This document shows positions 44,263-57,100 of a stretch of 64,000 nucleotides of DNA, one piece after another (the stretch's first letter is position 1; the number at the start of each line of letters is the position of its first letter). The notes under the pieces are model-generated. The model saw only the letters and a list, made by a program, of their open reading frames with translations. It did no database searches and was not told the DNA's origin. A program made the position numbers and the translations under genes. The stretch is from contig JAPJBO010000521.1 in NCBI GenBank assembly GCA_030068145.1, forward strand, positions 62,001 through 126,000, in the 5' to 3' direction. This stretch comes from Diplonema papillatum (taxonomy: Eukaryota; Euglenozoa; Diplonemea; Diplonemida; Diplonemidae).

Positions 44263-45571
44263 CTTGATGGTGTGGGTAAGCGCAGAGTCTCCGTTTTGAT
44301 CAACAATTGGTATGCGGTTTTCTGCTTGAAGTTCACTTGGACCCCCCTTGGCGGGGGGGTGCGACTCAAATGGGGACTCTTGTGTGCCATTGGTCTCTCC
44401 CCGTGCGTTTTCATTAGCTATACAGTGTATACCAGAATGAGAAAGTCTGGGGACGAGTCGTTGGCGACGGTTCACTGCCTCGGGGTTTACCCGCACAGGA
44501 CGGTGCGACTTTGTTCGCACATTCCGAGTGTTCGTTAGTTTGCAACGATCTGCGACGGTAGACTGCGCACAAAAAAAAAGGTCGTCAAACTTGCGGGGCA
44601 ACTTACTGCCCACTCAACATGACACAGCTGTTACCCATCGGGCCGCAGCAGCAACCATTCGAAAAAAGGCGCGTGCCGACCATGGGCGTACGAACAGCTG
44701 CATCAGACACTGGTCCGAGATCTCGCCGGGGAGGTGGCGCCGCCCACCTGTCAGCTTCACATCTGACTGCTGCCCACGCGCTCTCGCAAAGAACAAGCCG
44801 GTCCACCTGTATGCCTGGGCAACTGCCGCTGTCCATCACAATGCACCACGTTACTCCACGGTGTATCGGGCCCATCGCTACCCCCGGAGCTGCATAGAAC
44901 TGCCCGAGTCCTGTTTTTCACGGTATGCCACGGTCTAGAGGCTCGTGTTGGGTGCGTAGGGTGTCATTTGCACGCAAATGAGTACCCACGGTGTCGGCCT
45001 TTCGCTCAGCAACTCCGGACGGGTCGATTTTGCCGCGCTTTCGTCGTCGGTGCAAAGAACTGCTGGGAGCTAGCTACCAGAAAGGGCCTGGGATCCTCGC
45101 TCGCTTCTTATCAGGAGGTGGACCGGCTTGATGGATAACCACTTTCTCCCCACCACAGGTAGCCGGGGTGGCGAAAATGGTTTTCCTGCTCGCAACGCGG
45201 CGGGGCTTTCGTGCGGCTTTCCACTTCATTTTAGGTTCTAACCTCCATTTTCCAGCCACCGTACGGTGGCTGGAGTTCACCGTACGAGTTGCTCTTTCAC
45301 TTTATCAACCCCCCTCCCTGAGAGTGAGATCCCCGTTCACAAGCAGGGGGGCAGGGTGGCGTGGGAGGGTATGTGTAAAAGACACCGAATAGGGGTTCGT
45401 TCGTTCTTCGGGGCGTTTTATGACCCCACTTTGAGCGTATGAAGGAAGTGCGTTACATTGGTTGGGCGTATAACAAAAATAGGGATGGCGCTTGCTTTTG
45501 TTTGCTAGTTTTTAGTCCAACAATGCCTTGTTAACACAAAAACGACACGGCCAGAGCCCAGGGTTTCCCCT

Positions 45572-45850
45572 GTAGCCCGCACAAAAAATATTCGACGTTG
45601 CTGCTTCGACTCCGGGCGAATACAATACAAACACGATCTGATTTGTTCTTCGCTTACACCACCGTGTGTTGTTTTCTCACTCAGGACTTTGACCTGTTGT
45701 GTTTGTGGGATTTGTCATGCAGAAGTAGACCCGCATGACCTCACGTCCGTTCAACACGTGGTTCGGTAGTTGCAGCACTTGGAATCCCCTCTGTTCTTTG
45801 TCGGGCAGCATCGTCGAGCATTTCCTGTCAAGCTGGCGCTTATGTAAAAA
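45572..45850 (+). repeat. SINE-like repeat R2, copy 2
   Basis: Runs from cacaaaaaatattcgacg to caagctggcgcttatgt followed by an A-run. It is near-identical to the copy in the lipase intron across gacccgcatgacctcacgtc and gcatcgtcgagcatttcc. Confidence 0.85.
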
Positions 45851-48203
45851 AAGGGGCCAGGTTCAACTGAAAGAGTAGGACGGTGGTGTGATCAAAAGGT
45901 ACCGCTGCAAGTTGGTTTGGTTTTTAGCAGCACGGTTCCATACATTGCATTCCAAAGGAATAGATTTCTTAGCGTTATTTCTTACTCCGCGGGGGGTCCG
46001 CGTTCAAAGTTAAAGGACTAGCTTTTTAGAGTTAAAGTATTTATTAAAGAAATGCGTAGTATTTCTCGTATTTTTAGACTGTTTCGAGTTTCAAGAACCC
46101 AGTATTTTTGAGTCTCCTGTCGACCGATGAGACGGGGCGGGGTATCGAAGGGCGGGGGTTTACTTCGTGAATACTAAAAATGCTAGAAAATGCTGCTTTT
46201 TGTTGCTAAAAAATCACTTGAGAATCCAGGGGGCTTTAAGTCTCCGGGTGCCACGGTGAGGATGTAAGTAATATTCCGTGGAACCTGTCGGAATGCAATG
46301 TATGCAGTGATCTCAGGGTTCGTAATCATATGAGCACGTCTCAAAAATACCTTAGAAAAATTGTGCCCATTTTCAACTTGCGACAAAGGCGTTGCCATCA
46401 GTATAGACTTTCTCCGACGTGCTGCAACTCCTGCTCGGGGGGACACAAACCCCCATAAAATCGAACTTTGGAGACATAGAAGCCTCGCAGGAGTCATCTA
46501 GTGGCCAATCCGAGCTCAGAAACTTCGTATCGGAACGGGACACCCGCGTGGCAACGCCTTTGTCGCATATTCAGTCGGCCTCTCTCTCTGAGAGCCCAGT
46601 GCACGAGGAGAAGCACCGCTCCTCGGCGGACCATCAGCGCGGGGTCTGATTCTGCAGACAGGACATCCAGGGGGAGATTGCACGGGAAGTGTCCGGTAAT
46701 CGTCGAACACGAACTTATATACTGTCAGATGTGTATGTTTTCTTTTTCCCCCAGTGGGTCTGCCCCCACCCGCTACGGGCACTGACGTGTTGTGCACCGG
46801 AGGAAAGTCCCTCGAAGTATTCGGTGCGGTGGACGACAGAACAACCGATCGAACCGAAACAAAACTCGGGCTGCCATCCGACAGAAGGAAGGTGGAGGCA
46901 TGCTGAAAAGTAACCGATACATAATTCAAGGGGAATGAGATAGTGAAGGAGGATCCGAAGCTAGATCAGACGTGGAGGGGTGCGGAATAAAGTAAAAGAG
47001 ATAGAGCAGAGGACGGGGAGGCACACACCATACTTTGCTGTAGTTCTATGCGACAGGAGACGGTTGGGATTTCAACAACCGCAGAAACAACAAACAAAAA
47101 AAAAAACAAAACAAAAAACTAAAAGAATCGGGAGGAAAAATGCACCATGCCCAGCCAGTGGCGTGAGTGCGTTTGGGGAGCAACATTCCAGACTCGCAAT
47201 GTACTTCAAGCGCCGGCATTGGGCCAGCAGGTGAAACTGCAGGGGAAGTCTTGGTTTGCTGTCAGACAGAACACTGCATCACAGGCATGATTGATGCTAG
47301 CATTAAGTCTTCTTCGAAGGAACCGGAGAAAAGGAATGAATAGTTGAGTCGCAGCTCTTGGCAGTTGCAAATCGTAGCAGCGCGATACCCATTGACATGC
47401 CGATGATTTCCTCAATGATGCAACAAACAGCCTGACAGTTTGAGAAAATTGAGGGGCACGCCAAGTTTTTCCAACTCCCGCCTATCATGAGCAGATGATC
47501 GTCTCAACTATTTAGTGGTTGAATATTTTCAAGAAAATGGAATACCGGTAACCTCGGCTTCATTTTGTGTTTCCGACGATCCCGTATGGGCGTACAGGAT
47601 GGTGTCTTTTTTGATTCTTCTTTTTTTAGCGTTTGTTGGTCGGACTGCCGCGGGCGGACACAGCAAAGAGGAGCAAGCAAAGCTAGAGACGGGCATTATG
47701 CAGATGGCACCATCCTTGCTATCCCGCATATTCATTTTTTTTGATTGATTGGTTTTCTGCCCCACGGGGCATTTCGGAAGGGGTGTCTGTTGAAGGACCA
47801 GGGCTACCCGAGCGGTGCTTCATTCGTGGCTTGATTTTTGTGTTTTCTTTCTTTTTTCCTGTTGACAACTTGTGTCAGACTAGCCCACCCGGGGGTGGTT
47901 GATTCCTTCAGGCAGGGTCTCCCCCGTCCAGAGTTTGCTTGGGTCCACGGTGATAATCGCCCTTCGGCTCTTTATTTCCTATTTCGCTCTCTTTGTCATT
48001 TTCATTTTATTGATCTGCGTCCTCCCTCACTCTTAGCGTCCTAACCGGTCCTTTTTTTTTTTTGTGTTTCCGACAATCCCGTGGGACGTACAGATTGGTG
48101 TTTTTTCTTTTTTTTTTTTTGGTGAGTTTGACTCTTGAGCCTTGAGACTCCCGCGGATTAAGCCTCAGTCTGTTGCAGTCTATTCGTCTTTATTGGAGCG
48201 CTT

Positions 48204-48650
48204 TGTGTGGGTTTAGAAAGCTCTGTTGGACCGTAAGAAATATTGGGTGGTTGGGTTGGAAGAAAAGGCGGTGTCGTTCTGTGTGTTTGTTTCGACAGTG
48301 TTGCATGTGACGGCGTTCTCTCCGCCCTCTGACGATGAGGAAGTGCCAGACTCACCCGTTGGTTCCTGCTAAGAGGTTCACGCTCTCGCACAGTCCGAAC
48401 TACCCCGCATACCTTCGGTTTGTTGGCATCCGGTCTGGTTCCACCCAGATCCTGGCGTGGGTTCAAGTGGCAAACGGACATGATGCGAGGGTCGGGCGGT
48501 TCAGTTTCCTCCGGGGGCTAAAAAAGAAACGTGGATTTTCAGTTGAACGCTTACGCCCGGCACCAAACCCAGATTTGCCTGTGCTTCGCGGTGGCGGCCT
48601 ACTCGTTACAAACACTCGCTACAAAAAGCAGGTGTAAAAACAATCTATAA
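48204..48650. repeat. 447-bp direct repeat, copy 1
   Basis: Adjacent to copy 2 and nearly identical to it. It contains an R1-type segment (gaacgcttacgcccggcacc) and ends ggtgtaaaaacaatctataa. Confidence 0.93.
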
Positions 48651-49320
48651 TGTGTGGGTTTAGAAAGCTCTGTTGGACCGTAAGAAATATTGGGTGGTTG
48701 GGTTGGAAGAAAAGGTGGTGTCGTTATGTGTGTTTGTTTCGACAGTGTTGCATGTGACGGCGTTCTCTCCGCCCTCTGACGATGAGGAAGTGTCAGACTC
48801 ACCCGTTGGTTCCTGCTAAGTAGGTCCTCTACTGTCCGGGAGTTGCATGGGTTCAAAGAATAGTATTCGTATTCCTTTCGAGGCCGCCACTTGCAGAATC
48901 AGAGACGTGATGTTACCATACGAAAATGCAGGCTGGCGTAAAAAAGAGATTTGTAGTTGCCTTGGCAGGTTTTTCTCATCCGACAGCTCGTAGTGGCGGT
49001 CGACCACTGAAATTCCGACTCATGCTTTTGTATGCTGCGCTTGACTGTCACGCTCTCGCACAGTCCGAACTACCCCGCATACCTTCGGTTTGTTGGCATC
49101 CGGTTTGGTTCCACCCAGATCCTGGCGTGGGTTCAAGTGGCAAACGGACATGATGCGAGGGTCGGGCGGTTCAGTTTCCTCCGGGGGCTAAAAAAGAAAC
49201 GTGGATTTTCAGTTGAACGCTTACGCCCGGCACCAAACCCAGATTTGCCTGTGCTTCGCGGTGGCGGCCTACTCGTTACAAACACTCGCTACAAAAAGCA
49301 GGTGTAAAAACAATCTATAA
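48651..49320. repeat. Direct repeat, copy 2, with a 223-bp insertion
   Basis: Same sequence as copy 1 except that about 48821-49047 is present only here, between tcctgctaag and cacgctctcgcac. The extra segment does not have GT-AG ends in an obvious way. Whether it is an insertion here or a deletion in copy 1 is open. Confidence 0.9.
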
Positions 49321-50454
49321 AAAGTACAGCCAGGGCCTCGTTTTGTTCGTGCGTGCCGGTTGATCGGTCTCTCACCTGGTTTTATGTATAACAAAACCAA
49401 TTTGTCAAGAACAACCCCCGATCGATGGCAGCGTACTACCCTAACTACCCGTTACACGGATCTGAGAACAACAGACACCAGCTTGAGTGCGTACAAAGGT
49501 ATAGCTTTCTTCAGGGGTGAGATTCCGACCCGTCACCGAACACGCTGCGTCTGCGTTTACTTAGTCGTCACAATACATTGTAGGGCGAGCCCTGAGTTGT
49601 GAGGACTAAAAGCTGGTCTATCCTCGCAAGCAAAAAGACCACAGGGCGATGTTCGACCTGACCACCGGAGAAAGAGAGGGCGGCGTTACAAAAGTTACCC
49701 GACTGGAACAGAAAAAATAAATACGGAGCATTATTTTGTTTGTGCGCACTAGCGGAACTCACCTGCGTTGGTAAGTTTCGTGTAGTACGCTGCCAACTAC
49801 TAACTCTTAGTTCTTAGTACCAGCAAATGCTTTGTACCTAGGGCGGCGCGTGTAATTTCAAAAGTAGGGGTGACAACTACACACGTCATCGTGTATCCAC
49901 AGTAAAGAGACAATCCCGCGTGTATACACCGTGACGTTTGAAGTTGTCACTCTACGTTTGAAGTTGTCACCCCCCTCCTGGGGTGTAAAGTTCAAACGTA
50001 GTGTGGCGCGTACACACGTCACCCCAGGTAAAAACAAAAAAGAGCGGGGTTCCTCTTTTTGGTAAGCGTCACAAATGAAACGGCGTCTACTTAGTCGTCA
50101 CAATACAGTGTAAACCGAGCCCCTGAGTTGGGCCGGCGAGGGACTTTCACTGCAGCAAACAAGAAAATATAGGGGCGATGTTCGACCCGACAACCGGAGA
50201 AAGAGAGGGCGGCGTTACAAGAGTTTCCCGGTTGGAACAAAACCTTTCCGGAGGGGGCGTGCACTGATGAACGAAGCAACGGACGATCAGCATCAACTGA
50301 CCAAAGGTGATGAAAATGATAAGCCTCATCATAAGGCAAAAGTTTCTTGTTCTTTTGCGTGTACAGGGTATAACCTGGGGGGGTTCCTGTATTAGCACTT
50401 TTTCGTTGGCTTCGTTTTCTCTTTCACGTGCAACCGTTGTTCCGGAAATGTTCC

Positions 50455-51008
50455 CGTCAGTACAGATGTACAGTACTATTAAGAAAAGAAATGCTCGAGG
50501 GGCTGCCTTGCGCCTTTCGACGCAGTCTGGAGAGGGGGGGAAAATCTTAGTTTCGTGTTCAGGCGCTACTTGCCTCTAAGTGTTTGATGCTAGCATCAAG
50601 TCTTCTTCGCGGAATGCAGAGTCTTTTTTTCTTCTTTTTTTCTTTTTTTCCCGTTTTCTGTTTTTTCTGTTCTTTCTTTCGTTGTCGACAATTTCTTTTT
50701 TCTCCTTTTACTTCTAATTTTAACTTTAGTTTTCTTTACCATGGTATTTTTGGACTTTCTGGTGCCGTAGAGTAGTTCTCCTTTCGCTATGCCGCCCACG
50801 TCGATGTTCGTTTAGCAGCGGGGGGGGAGGATTAATACAACAACAACGACAAAGGTGGGTCTTCCTTGTTTTACGCTTGACACGCCCGACACGAAACCCA
50901 GAGCGGTGTTTCGTGTGGGCTGCAGCACATTATTCTTCTACACTTCTTTGAGATTTCGCAACGACTGGCAGTCTCCTCGAGTATTTCCTACAAAGCTGGT
51001 GCTCATAC
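50455..51008 (+). repeat. Interspersed repeat R1, long copy
   Basis: Blocks: gctcgaggggctgccttgcg, aatacaacaacaacgac, acacgaaacccagagcggtg, ttcgtgtgggctgcagcaca, gagtatttcctacaaagctg, then the A-rich end, which runs directly into an R2 copy. T-rich sequence at 50625-50750 interrupts it. Confidence 0.65.
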
Positions 51009-51311
51009 AAAAATACTCGACGTAGCTGCTTCGACTCCGAATGGAAGGGAGGAAATATAGAGGTAAGGGGCAAATACAAAACAAACACAATCTGATTTGT
51101 TCTTCGCTTACATCACCGTGTGTTGTTTTCTCACTCAGGACTTTGGCCTGTTGTGTTAGTGTGATTTGTCGTGTAGGGGTAGACCCGCATGACCTCACGT
51201 CCGTTCAACACGTGGTTCGGTAGTTACAGCGCTTGGATCCCTTCCGTGTTCTTTGTCGGGCAGCATCGTCGAGCATTTCCTTTCAAGCTGGCGCTTATGT
51301 TAAAAAAAAAA
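50997..51311 (+). repeat. SINE-like repeat R2, copy 3
   Basis: Begins at aaaatactcgacg and ends caagctggcgcttatgttaa with a run of A. Confidence 0.85.
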
Positions 51312-51479
51312 AAGCACCGGTCTCCTCTCTTGGGCAAGCGTCACAAACGAAACAGATCGAAGAGCTACTGCCTCCCGTCGACAGTTCGGTGGAGAGAAGA
51401 GAACGGGCAGGCTCGTTTGATATTTTGTGGCCCGACGAACGCGGGCTGGCGGCTTCCAAGACTGATCTGTCTTTGTGCC

Positions 51480-51505
51480 GGGGGGGGGGGGGGGGGGGGG
51501 GGGGG
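51480..51505. repeat. Homopolymer of 26 G
   Basis: An uninterrupted G run. The length is probably uncertain because such runs are hard to sequence. Confidence 0.9.
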
Positions 51506-52904
51506 CAAGTTAGAAGCCATCTGCACCGGAGAACGCCGGAGCGACAGCAGATATAAACAAGGGACGAGTCCGCACAAAGCACGAGGGGGGGCAAACAGGT
51601 TGACCCGAACACCCCTCACCACTCCTGCTCACATTCGGCCCACAACGGGTTTTCGGCTTGAATTGTTGTGAAGCCCGTCTCAACGGTGCGACCTTCATTC
51701 GGTCGTGTCGCACAGTCCGGACCGATGGGACAACGTTCTGTCGCGGGTTAGCCTTATTACCGAGAAGCATTGCTTGTATGCGGGCGCTGAACTTGTTGCC
51801 AAGAACGAGCTTCCCGCTCCCAAGCTCTATCCCACAGCCAATCGGTGGCAACGACGGGCGGTGTGTGCACGAATTCAGTGCAAGCTGATGACTACTTACT
51901 TGCGCCTACTAGGGGCATTCCTCATGCAAGGAGAACAATTGCAACCACCGACCATCATCCAGTCGGAAGACGACGGGCACCTGAGAAGGACACAAGGTCG
52001 CATTGCCCCCTCGTGCCTTGGCCAATGGGAAAGTGGTGGAGAGGGCGCTCCGACTCACTGACGCAACGCGTCCCCCTTTTTTCCGTTTTGGTTTGCGTTT
52101 TCCCTCTCCCCCGGACAGCAGCGTCGCGAAGGGTGAGGGGATGGCCAGACGCAGCAGCGAGCGCCTTCACACACGGGCCAGAAGCCGGAAAACGCGCCTC
52201 AATGATTTGCGCACTTCCTTTCCAAGAAAGGAAGGGTTGATGGTCGCAAGCACCGAGCGGCTTCTCACGGATTCCTGTTGCGAGAAAGCCGCGATTTGGC
52301 AAAGAGCTGTACGGTTTGTCGACAAGGCAGAACGCGCACTTGCCTGACAAAGCCGGCTGCAGTGCTTCCGAGCTCGGAAACGGGGAGGTCTTCCTTCACC
52401 AGACGCCAGCTTTCGAAGTTGCTGGTCGGACTGCGTCGCCATCACTGCAGGGAGCACTGTGTCAGCATTGTCGTGCAGTTTGCCTCGGTATCGAATTTAT
52501 GGTTCCTGCGTTGGTGGTATCAGTATTCAGCGGACAGGGTCGCCAAGTGGACGGTGGATGGGCTTCAAAGCCCCCGGGTGACCATCGTCGAAAGAGATCA
52601 CTTTGTAGTAGAGAAGAAGTTTTCCTTCACCTTTTCTGCTGACGCGTTTCCAACTGGACATATTCTTCGTTTCGAAATTCTCGTTGAACGCTCTTGCCCT
52701 GGATGATTGTTTCGTGGTAAGGAAACGCCAGCGGTCAGCTAGATCCATGAGCCACGCAGTCTGAAACAAGCTCAACGGACATGGTTCGACAGTGGTAACC
52801 ACTGCAGGTGCGTTGATGATACACCCAAGGCGACTACAGTGCCCCCGTGTTTAAGATGGATACCGCCAAATCCCGAGTTTTTCATCCATCATATGCACGG
52901 GGGG

Positions 52905-53008
52905 GGGGGTTGCAAGAACGTGCTTGGAATGGGTATGTGCTCAACACCGCACTGGTCCCGTCTGCGCCGTGTTTCGGTCCTTTAAGCCACGGACACATAA
53001 GGCGGACC
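52905..53008 (+). repeat. Repeat R3, cut by the Penelope-like element
   Basis: R3 reads gttgcaagaacgtgct, then cacataaggcggacc, and elsewhere continues atcatcagc. Here it stops at ggcggacc and the element terminus begins, which marks the left insertion junction. Confidence 0.75.
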
Positions 53009-53196
53009 TCGCAAAAGGTATTAATTCAAGCGACAACTGACTGATCAAGCTCTGTGACAGAAGAAACAAAGACGGAAAGCTCTCCCTAGGTCCCAAAGGG
53101 GTTTGCGCGAGATGGCTATGTTCTGCGGTGCAAATGGAAGAAAGGAATTGGGTGTCTACAGGCAAGCTTATATCAAGGGCTAGTTCATCCGAGGAT

Positions 53197-53608
53197 CTAT
53201 AAAGATAGTGACACCACGAAACGAGGAAAGAACGGAAGATGTGGTTGTCCCGTTCCCTTCGAGAACAAAAAGTTGGAGGCACAGAGGACAGGTTTTCTTA
53301 TCAGCTTCTTTGGATGCACATACAGTAAGTGTTGCCTAAAGTCAAGTGTCCCGACATGCTTATTGCAGAACGGGCAGTTCTGCTTGACTCGCGTGTAATG
53401 GAGGCCGATCATAGTGTCAGCATACAAACTCCTGATGCTGGAAAAGCCAGTCTTTCGGCACATGCAACAAAAGACTTCTGCTTCCTCGGTACTGTCCTCT
53501 GCTTCAGCAACACCCTCCACCACGGTGTTTCTAGCGCTATTTGTGGATTAGAAGGCTTCTCTACAAACACACGCCTTCAGAATCGCCCCCTCTCTCTGTC
53601 TTGCGGGC
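53197..53608 (-). pseudogene. C-terminal zinc-finger fragment of a related Penelope-like element
   Basis: The minus frame ending at 53197 is open back to a stop near 53570 and has no ATG. It codes an acidic linker, then CCMCRKTGFSS and IGLHYTRVKQNCPFC, then HLLYVH. The arrangement resembles the C-terminal CxxC...H...C of the plus-strand element, but the sequence is clearly different, and the fragment lies directly before the inverted terminal sequence. I read it as the tail of a 5'-truncated antisense copy of a sibling family. The right limit is approximate. Confidence 0.55.
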
Positions 53609-54189
53609 TACCAAAATACTTCTGGCCCCACCCTGTCTTTTTGCCGCTGTGCTCACTAAAGCCCACGTTGCGAAGTCGAGTCCAACTTTTGGGTGGCCTC
53701 GTCGTCAGCACGAGCAATACACTTGCACAAGTGTATTGTGTCGTTCGTCAGAACTTCGGGAACTGGTGGAAGAGGCGGCGGACGGAGAGGTTTCAGTTGA
53801 AAATCAACATGCTTGGTCTGGAGTTCGAAGGATAGCATGTCGCGTCAAATGTTTGTCGGGAAGTGTGGGATGCCCATCGCTTCCCATGTCGGGGACTTCT
53901 TGTTCTCGTTTTTGTCTTGTCCAGGTGTGCGGGTTTGCGCTCATGGTGAGGGGCGTGTGTTTGTTGCTTATCTTGGCAATGGTGATGTCTGCAAGCAGGG
54001 TTTGGTTGGCCGGACACGGCAGTTGGTCTGTCTGTGTCCAATTCCTTTCTTCCATTTCGCACCGCAGAACATAGCCATCTCGCGCAAACTCCTTTGGGAC
54101 CTAGGTGCAGGAACTGGGTGAGCTTTCCGTCTTTGTTTCAAACTTTTTAACCTGCTACTACAAATTTTTCAGAGGACAGCCCTTCCCAA

Positions 54190-57100
54190 ATGTGGCAAAA
54201 TTTTAACGAAGGAAAATACGGTATCTCCGGTACCAAGGGAACAAAAACATCAGGCAAGAAAGGAACAAAAGGGAAATCATTTTCGAAAAAAGGATCAAAA
54301 GAGAGGACATTCCAGAATGAAACGGGCAACAACCTAGGCAAACCTTCTGGCAAAACCTCCAAAGGAAAAAAGGGCAAAAAAGGTAAAGCAACCAACGTCG
54401 ACTTCGAAGCCAACTTACATTTTGAAAGCCTCCCCAAAACACGCGTCTTCAGAACCAACCCCCGTACAGACTCGGCCCACCCATCCCGCGCGCAAGACAT
54501 TCACTTCCAGAAACAACAAGCCACGAACTTGACCGGCCTGACAATCAAACTTCTGTCGCAAGCAGGTTTGCTCTCACCGAAAAGGTTTCTGATTACTGCC
54601 GCTACAAGGCAAGGAGACAAGCTTACCGTTCTCTACAACAAAAAGGTCGGAGCTTTCGTCCCATTCAGAAAATTGGAAAACACTCTCCGCCAAGGCTTAA
54701 TGCCGCCTCTGAAGGTGGCACAAGTCCTTATCCTAGAGGAAGTTCCCCAGACAAAGGAGAAACCGCGGAATACAAAGAGAAGAGAAACGAGGCAAGAGTC
54801 CGCTCGTGCGACAGCCACCAGAGTTCCCCACGGCCGGCGCGAAGTCAGAACAGACCCGTTCCTTGTTTCCTTCAACAGGTACGAAGTTCTCAGAAGCAAA
54901 GCAGCTTTCGAACGCGTCGACATCAAATCGTATCACGAAAACGGCCGGTTCAACAAGCCTGTCTTCTTGAACGCGTGCAGCAAGGCTCTTACGTTGATCA
55001 AGGAGAAATACAAGTGGGATGTTCCCCATGCCACCGGTGACCTAGAGCAGAAAGGGGTCATCTATGGCCTTTCCAACGAAGCAGGTAACCTGCTCTACGT
55101 CGGTCAAACAAGTGGGAAGGCGTTCACTAGGGTATCGGCTCATTTTTCCAGCGCGCGCAGCAAACAACGAAGACAACAACAACCTACCAAAATAGAAGAA
55201 CACCTTATCCGACGACAATCACCTCTCTTGGCAGTTGTCTTAGAAAAAGTTGCTTTCACCCCGGAGTCAGCCAACTCCAATAAAAGAAACAAGTTTCTTT
55301 TCCACCGGCAAGCCCTCCCCCGCGAATACCACTACATCAACAAGTTGAGCCCCCCTCTTAACCAGAAAGGCCTGTATTCAACAGCTGTAGGAAAACGGAG
55401 CAGGAAAAACAAAAAACGCCCCCCTAAAAAAGAGAGGACCGCCACATCGTCTCAGAAGCGTGCCAACCGCCGTGAGAACGCAGATCAGATTCGAGAACTG
55501 CAAGGCACTACCCCCGTCCTCATCGAGGAAGGCAGATGGAAAGGCATAAAACGCCACCTCAATGTCCTTTTTCAACTGGATGAAGCAGTGTTAGCAGAAT
55601 ACGATCTCGATAACTGGCAGCTGCGCCGAGTTACACGAGTCTTATCGTTCATGCGTCGCTTCCTGGTTGGCGAGTACTTCACATCGAAAGTAGAAGTACT
55701 CGAAAGGAAACTTATCTCACGTTTGACGCCCTTCTCTCTAAACAAACTACAAAGGAAAAAAGATTTTTCAATAAAATGGCTCAAACTGAACTTTTCGCAT
55801 AAAACGATAGATGCTATCCAGCTCGGTCAAGTCCTACGCAGCCAGAAGGTTGTTGAAGCTTGCCCTACGCCCGAGCTTCTTAGCAAAACGCGTATTTGCA
55901 ATAAATTGGGTCCCCCCACATCTAGCTTCCTGCTAAATGTGACTGAAGAAAGTCTCAACACACAACAAGTAGACTTCCAAGACCTGACAAAATCATGCCC
56001 TTGTACACAATTCCTCAAAGAAAACACGGCCGACGTTACTCACGAAGGGCATGTCATGTGCACGGCCCACGACATCAAAATGGACGAAGAGCTGCTTCAC
56101 CTCTTCGACATGGGCCTCAAATACAGACTACCCTCCCACATTGACCATGTGTTCGAGAACATGGAAAAAGACATTTCAGCATATGTGACGTCCACTTTTA
56201 AAGCAAGCTCTCACTCGGTACAAGAGAAACTAACGGACGCCATTGTCTCAGAAATGAAAACAAGGTTCGCCCAACACCCACACCTCACACCAGACACCAT
56301 TCCAAAGAAAGTTCTCGACTCTCTTAAAGTGTTAAAGTCACACTTCATCCTGACAAAAGTTGACAAGAGCAGGCACGATGTAGGATTTGTGTGTAAAAAA
56401 CACTACCACCGCATGCTGCAAAACCAACTTCGTTCGAACTGTTATGCAGAAGTGCATGCCACCGACGAGTTGCGCACTACTCTGGCAGCAATAAACGTCT
56501 CACTGGGTTTCAACCCTACAGGTAAGCTACCCTACCTCTACGGCCTCCCAAAACTACACAAGGAAAAGAAAGGGATGCGCTGGATAGCAGGAGTATCCTC
56601 TCGCAGCCCCCCTGTCTGTGTGAAAGAACCTAGTGGCCTCGACTTTGACGACGAGCCCCCTCCCGCACCCCCGCCCCCCCAAACGAAGCCTACGAAAGGA
56701 AAACCAAAAGCAGCGACAACAGAAGCAAATACACTACTCTCACAACTCTTAAAACTAACGATGCAGTTCCTGAAAGCTAAAGATGACATTCTGAAAGCGG
56801 AAAAAGGGATATCCAGGTACTGGATTATCGAGAGTGCCGATGAAGTCGCTGCTGAAATCAAACAACGATATAGGTACCTTCGGAAAAAACTTCCCCGAAC
56901 ATTTGACTTCAAAACCATGTTCAACGAACTTCCGCAAGAAGACCTCAAAAAAGGTGTCGCAAATGCAGTGAAAGAAGCCTTCGAGTTCGCTAAGACAAGC
57001 GAGTTTACACTTTTTGGAGGCACCAAAAAGGAAAAGTCCTATACCCAGCAAGATATCGAGGCTCTCATAGCTTTATGCGTTGACAACTGCTACGTAGAGC

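Larger units (their letters stand above)
40659..53008. other. 12.3-kb gene-poor, repeat-rich region
   Basis: I see no supported host gene. 40690-40960 is a degenerate short repeat (atgaagtccggt / gtgaagtcctg) upstream of the Arg/Ser-rich gene. R3 copies lie at 41340-41475, 46600-46680 and 52905-53008. R1 copies lie at 43307-43435, 48540-48640, 49204-49312 and 50455-51008. R2 copies lie at 45572-45850 and 50997-51311. A pair of related segments lies at 43058-43145 and 44970-45055. An inverted pair atacattgcattcc lies near 45940 and 46293. A short block, gatgctagcatcaagtcttc, recurs near 47288, 50587 and 62690. The remaining DNA shows nothing recognisable. Confidence 0.5.
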
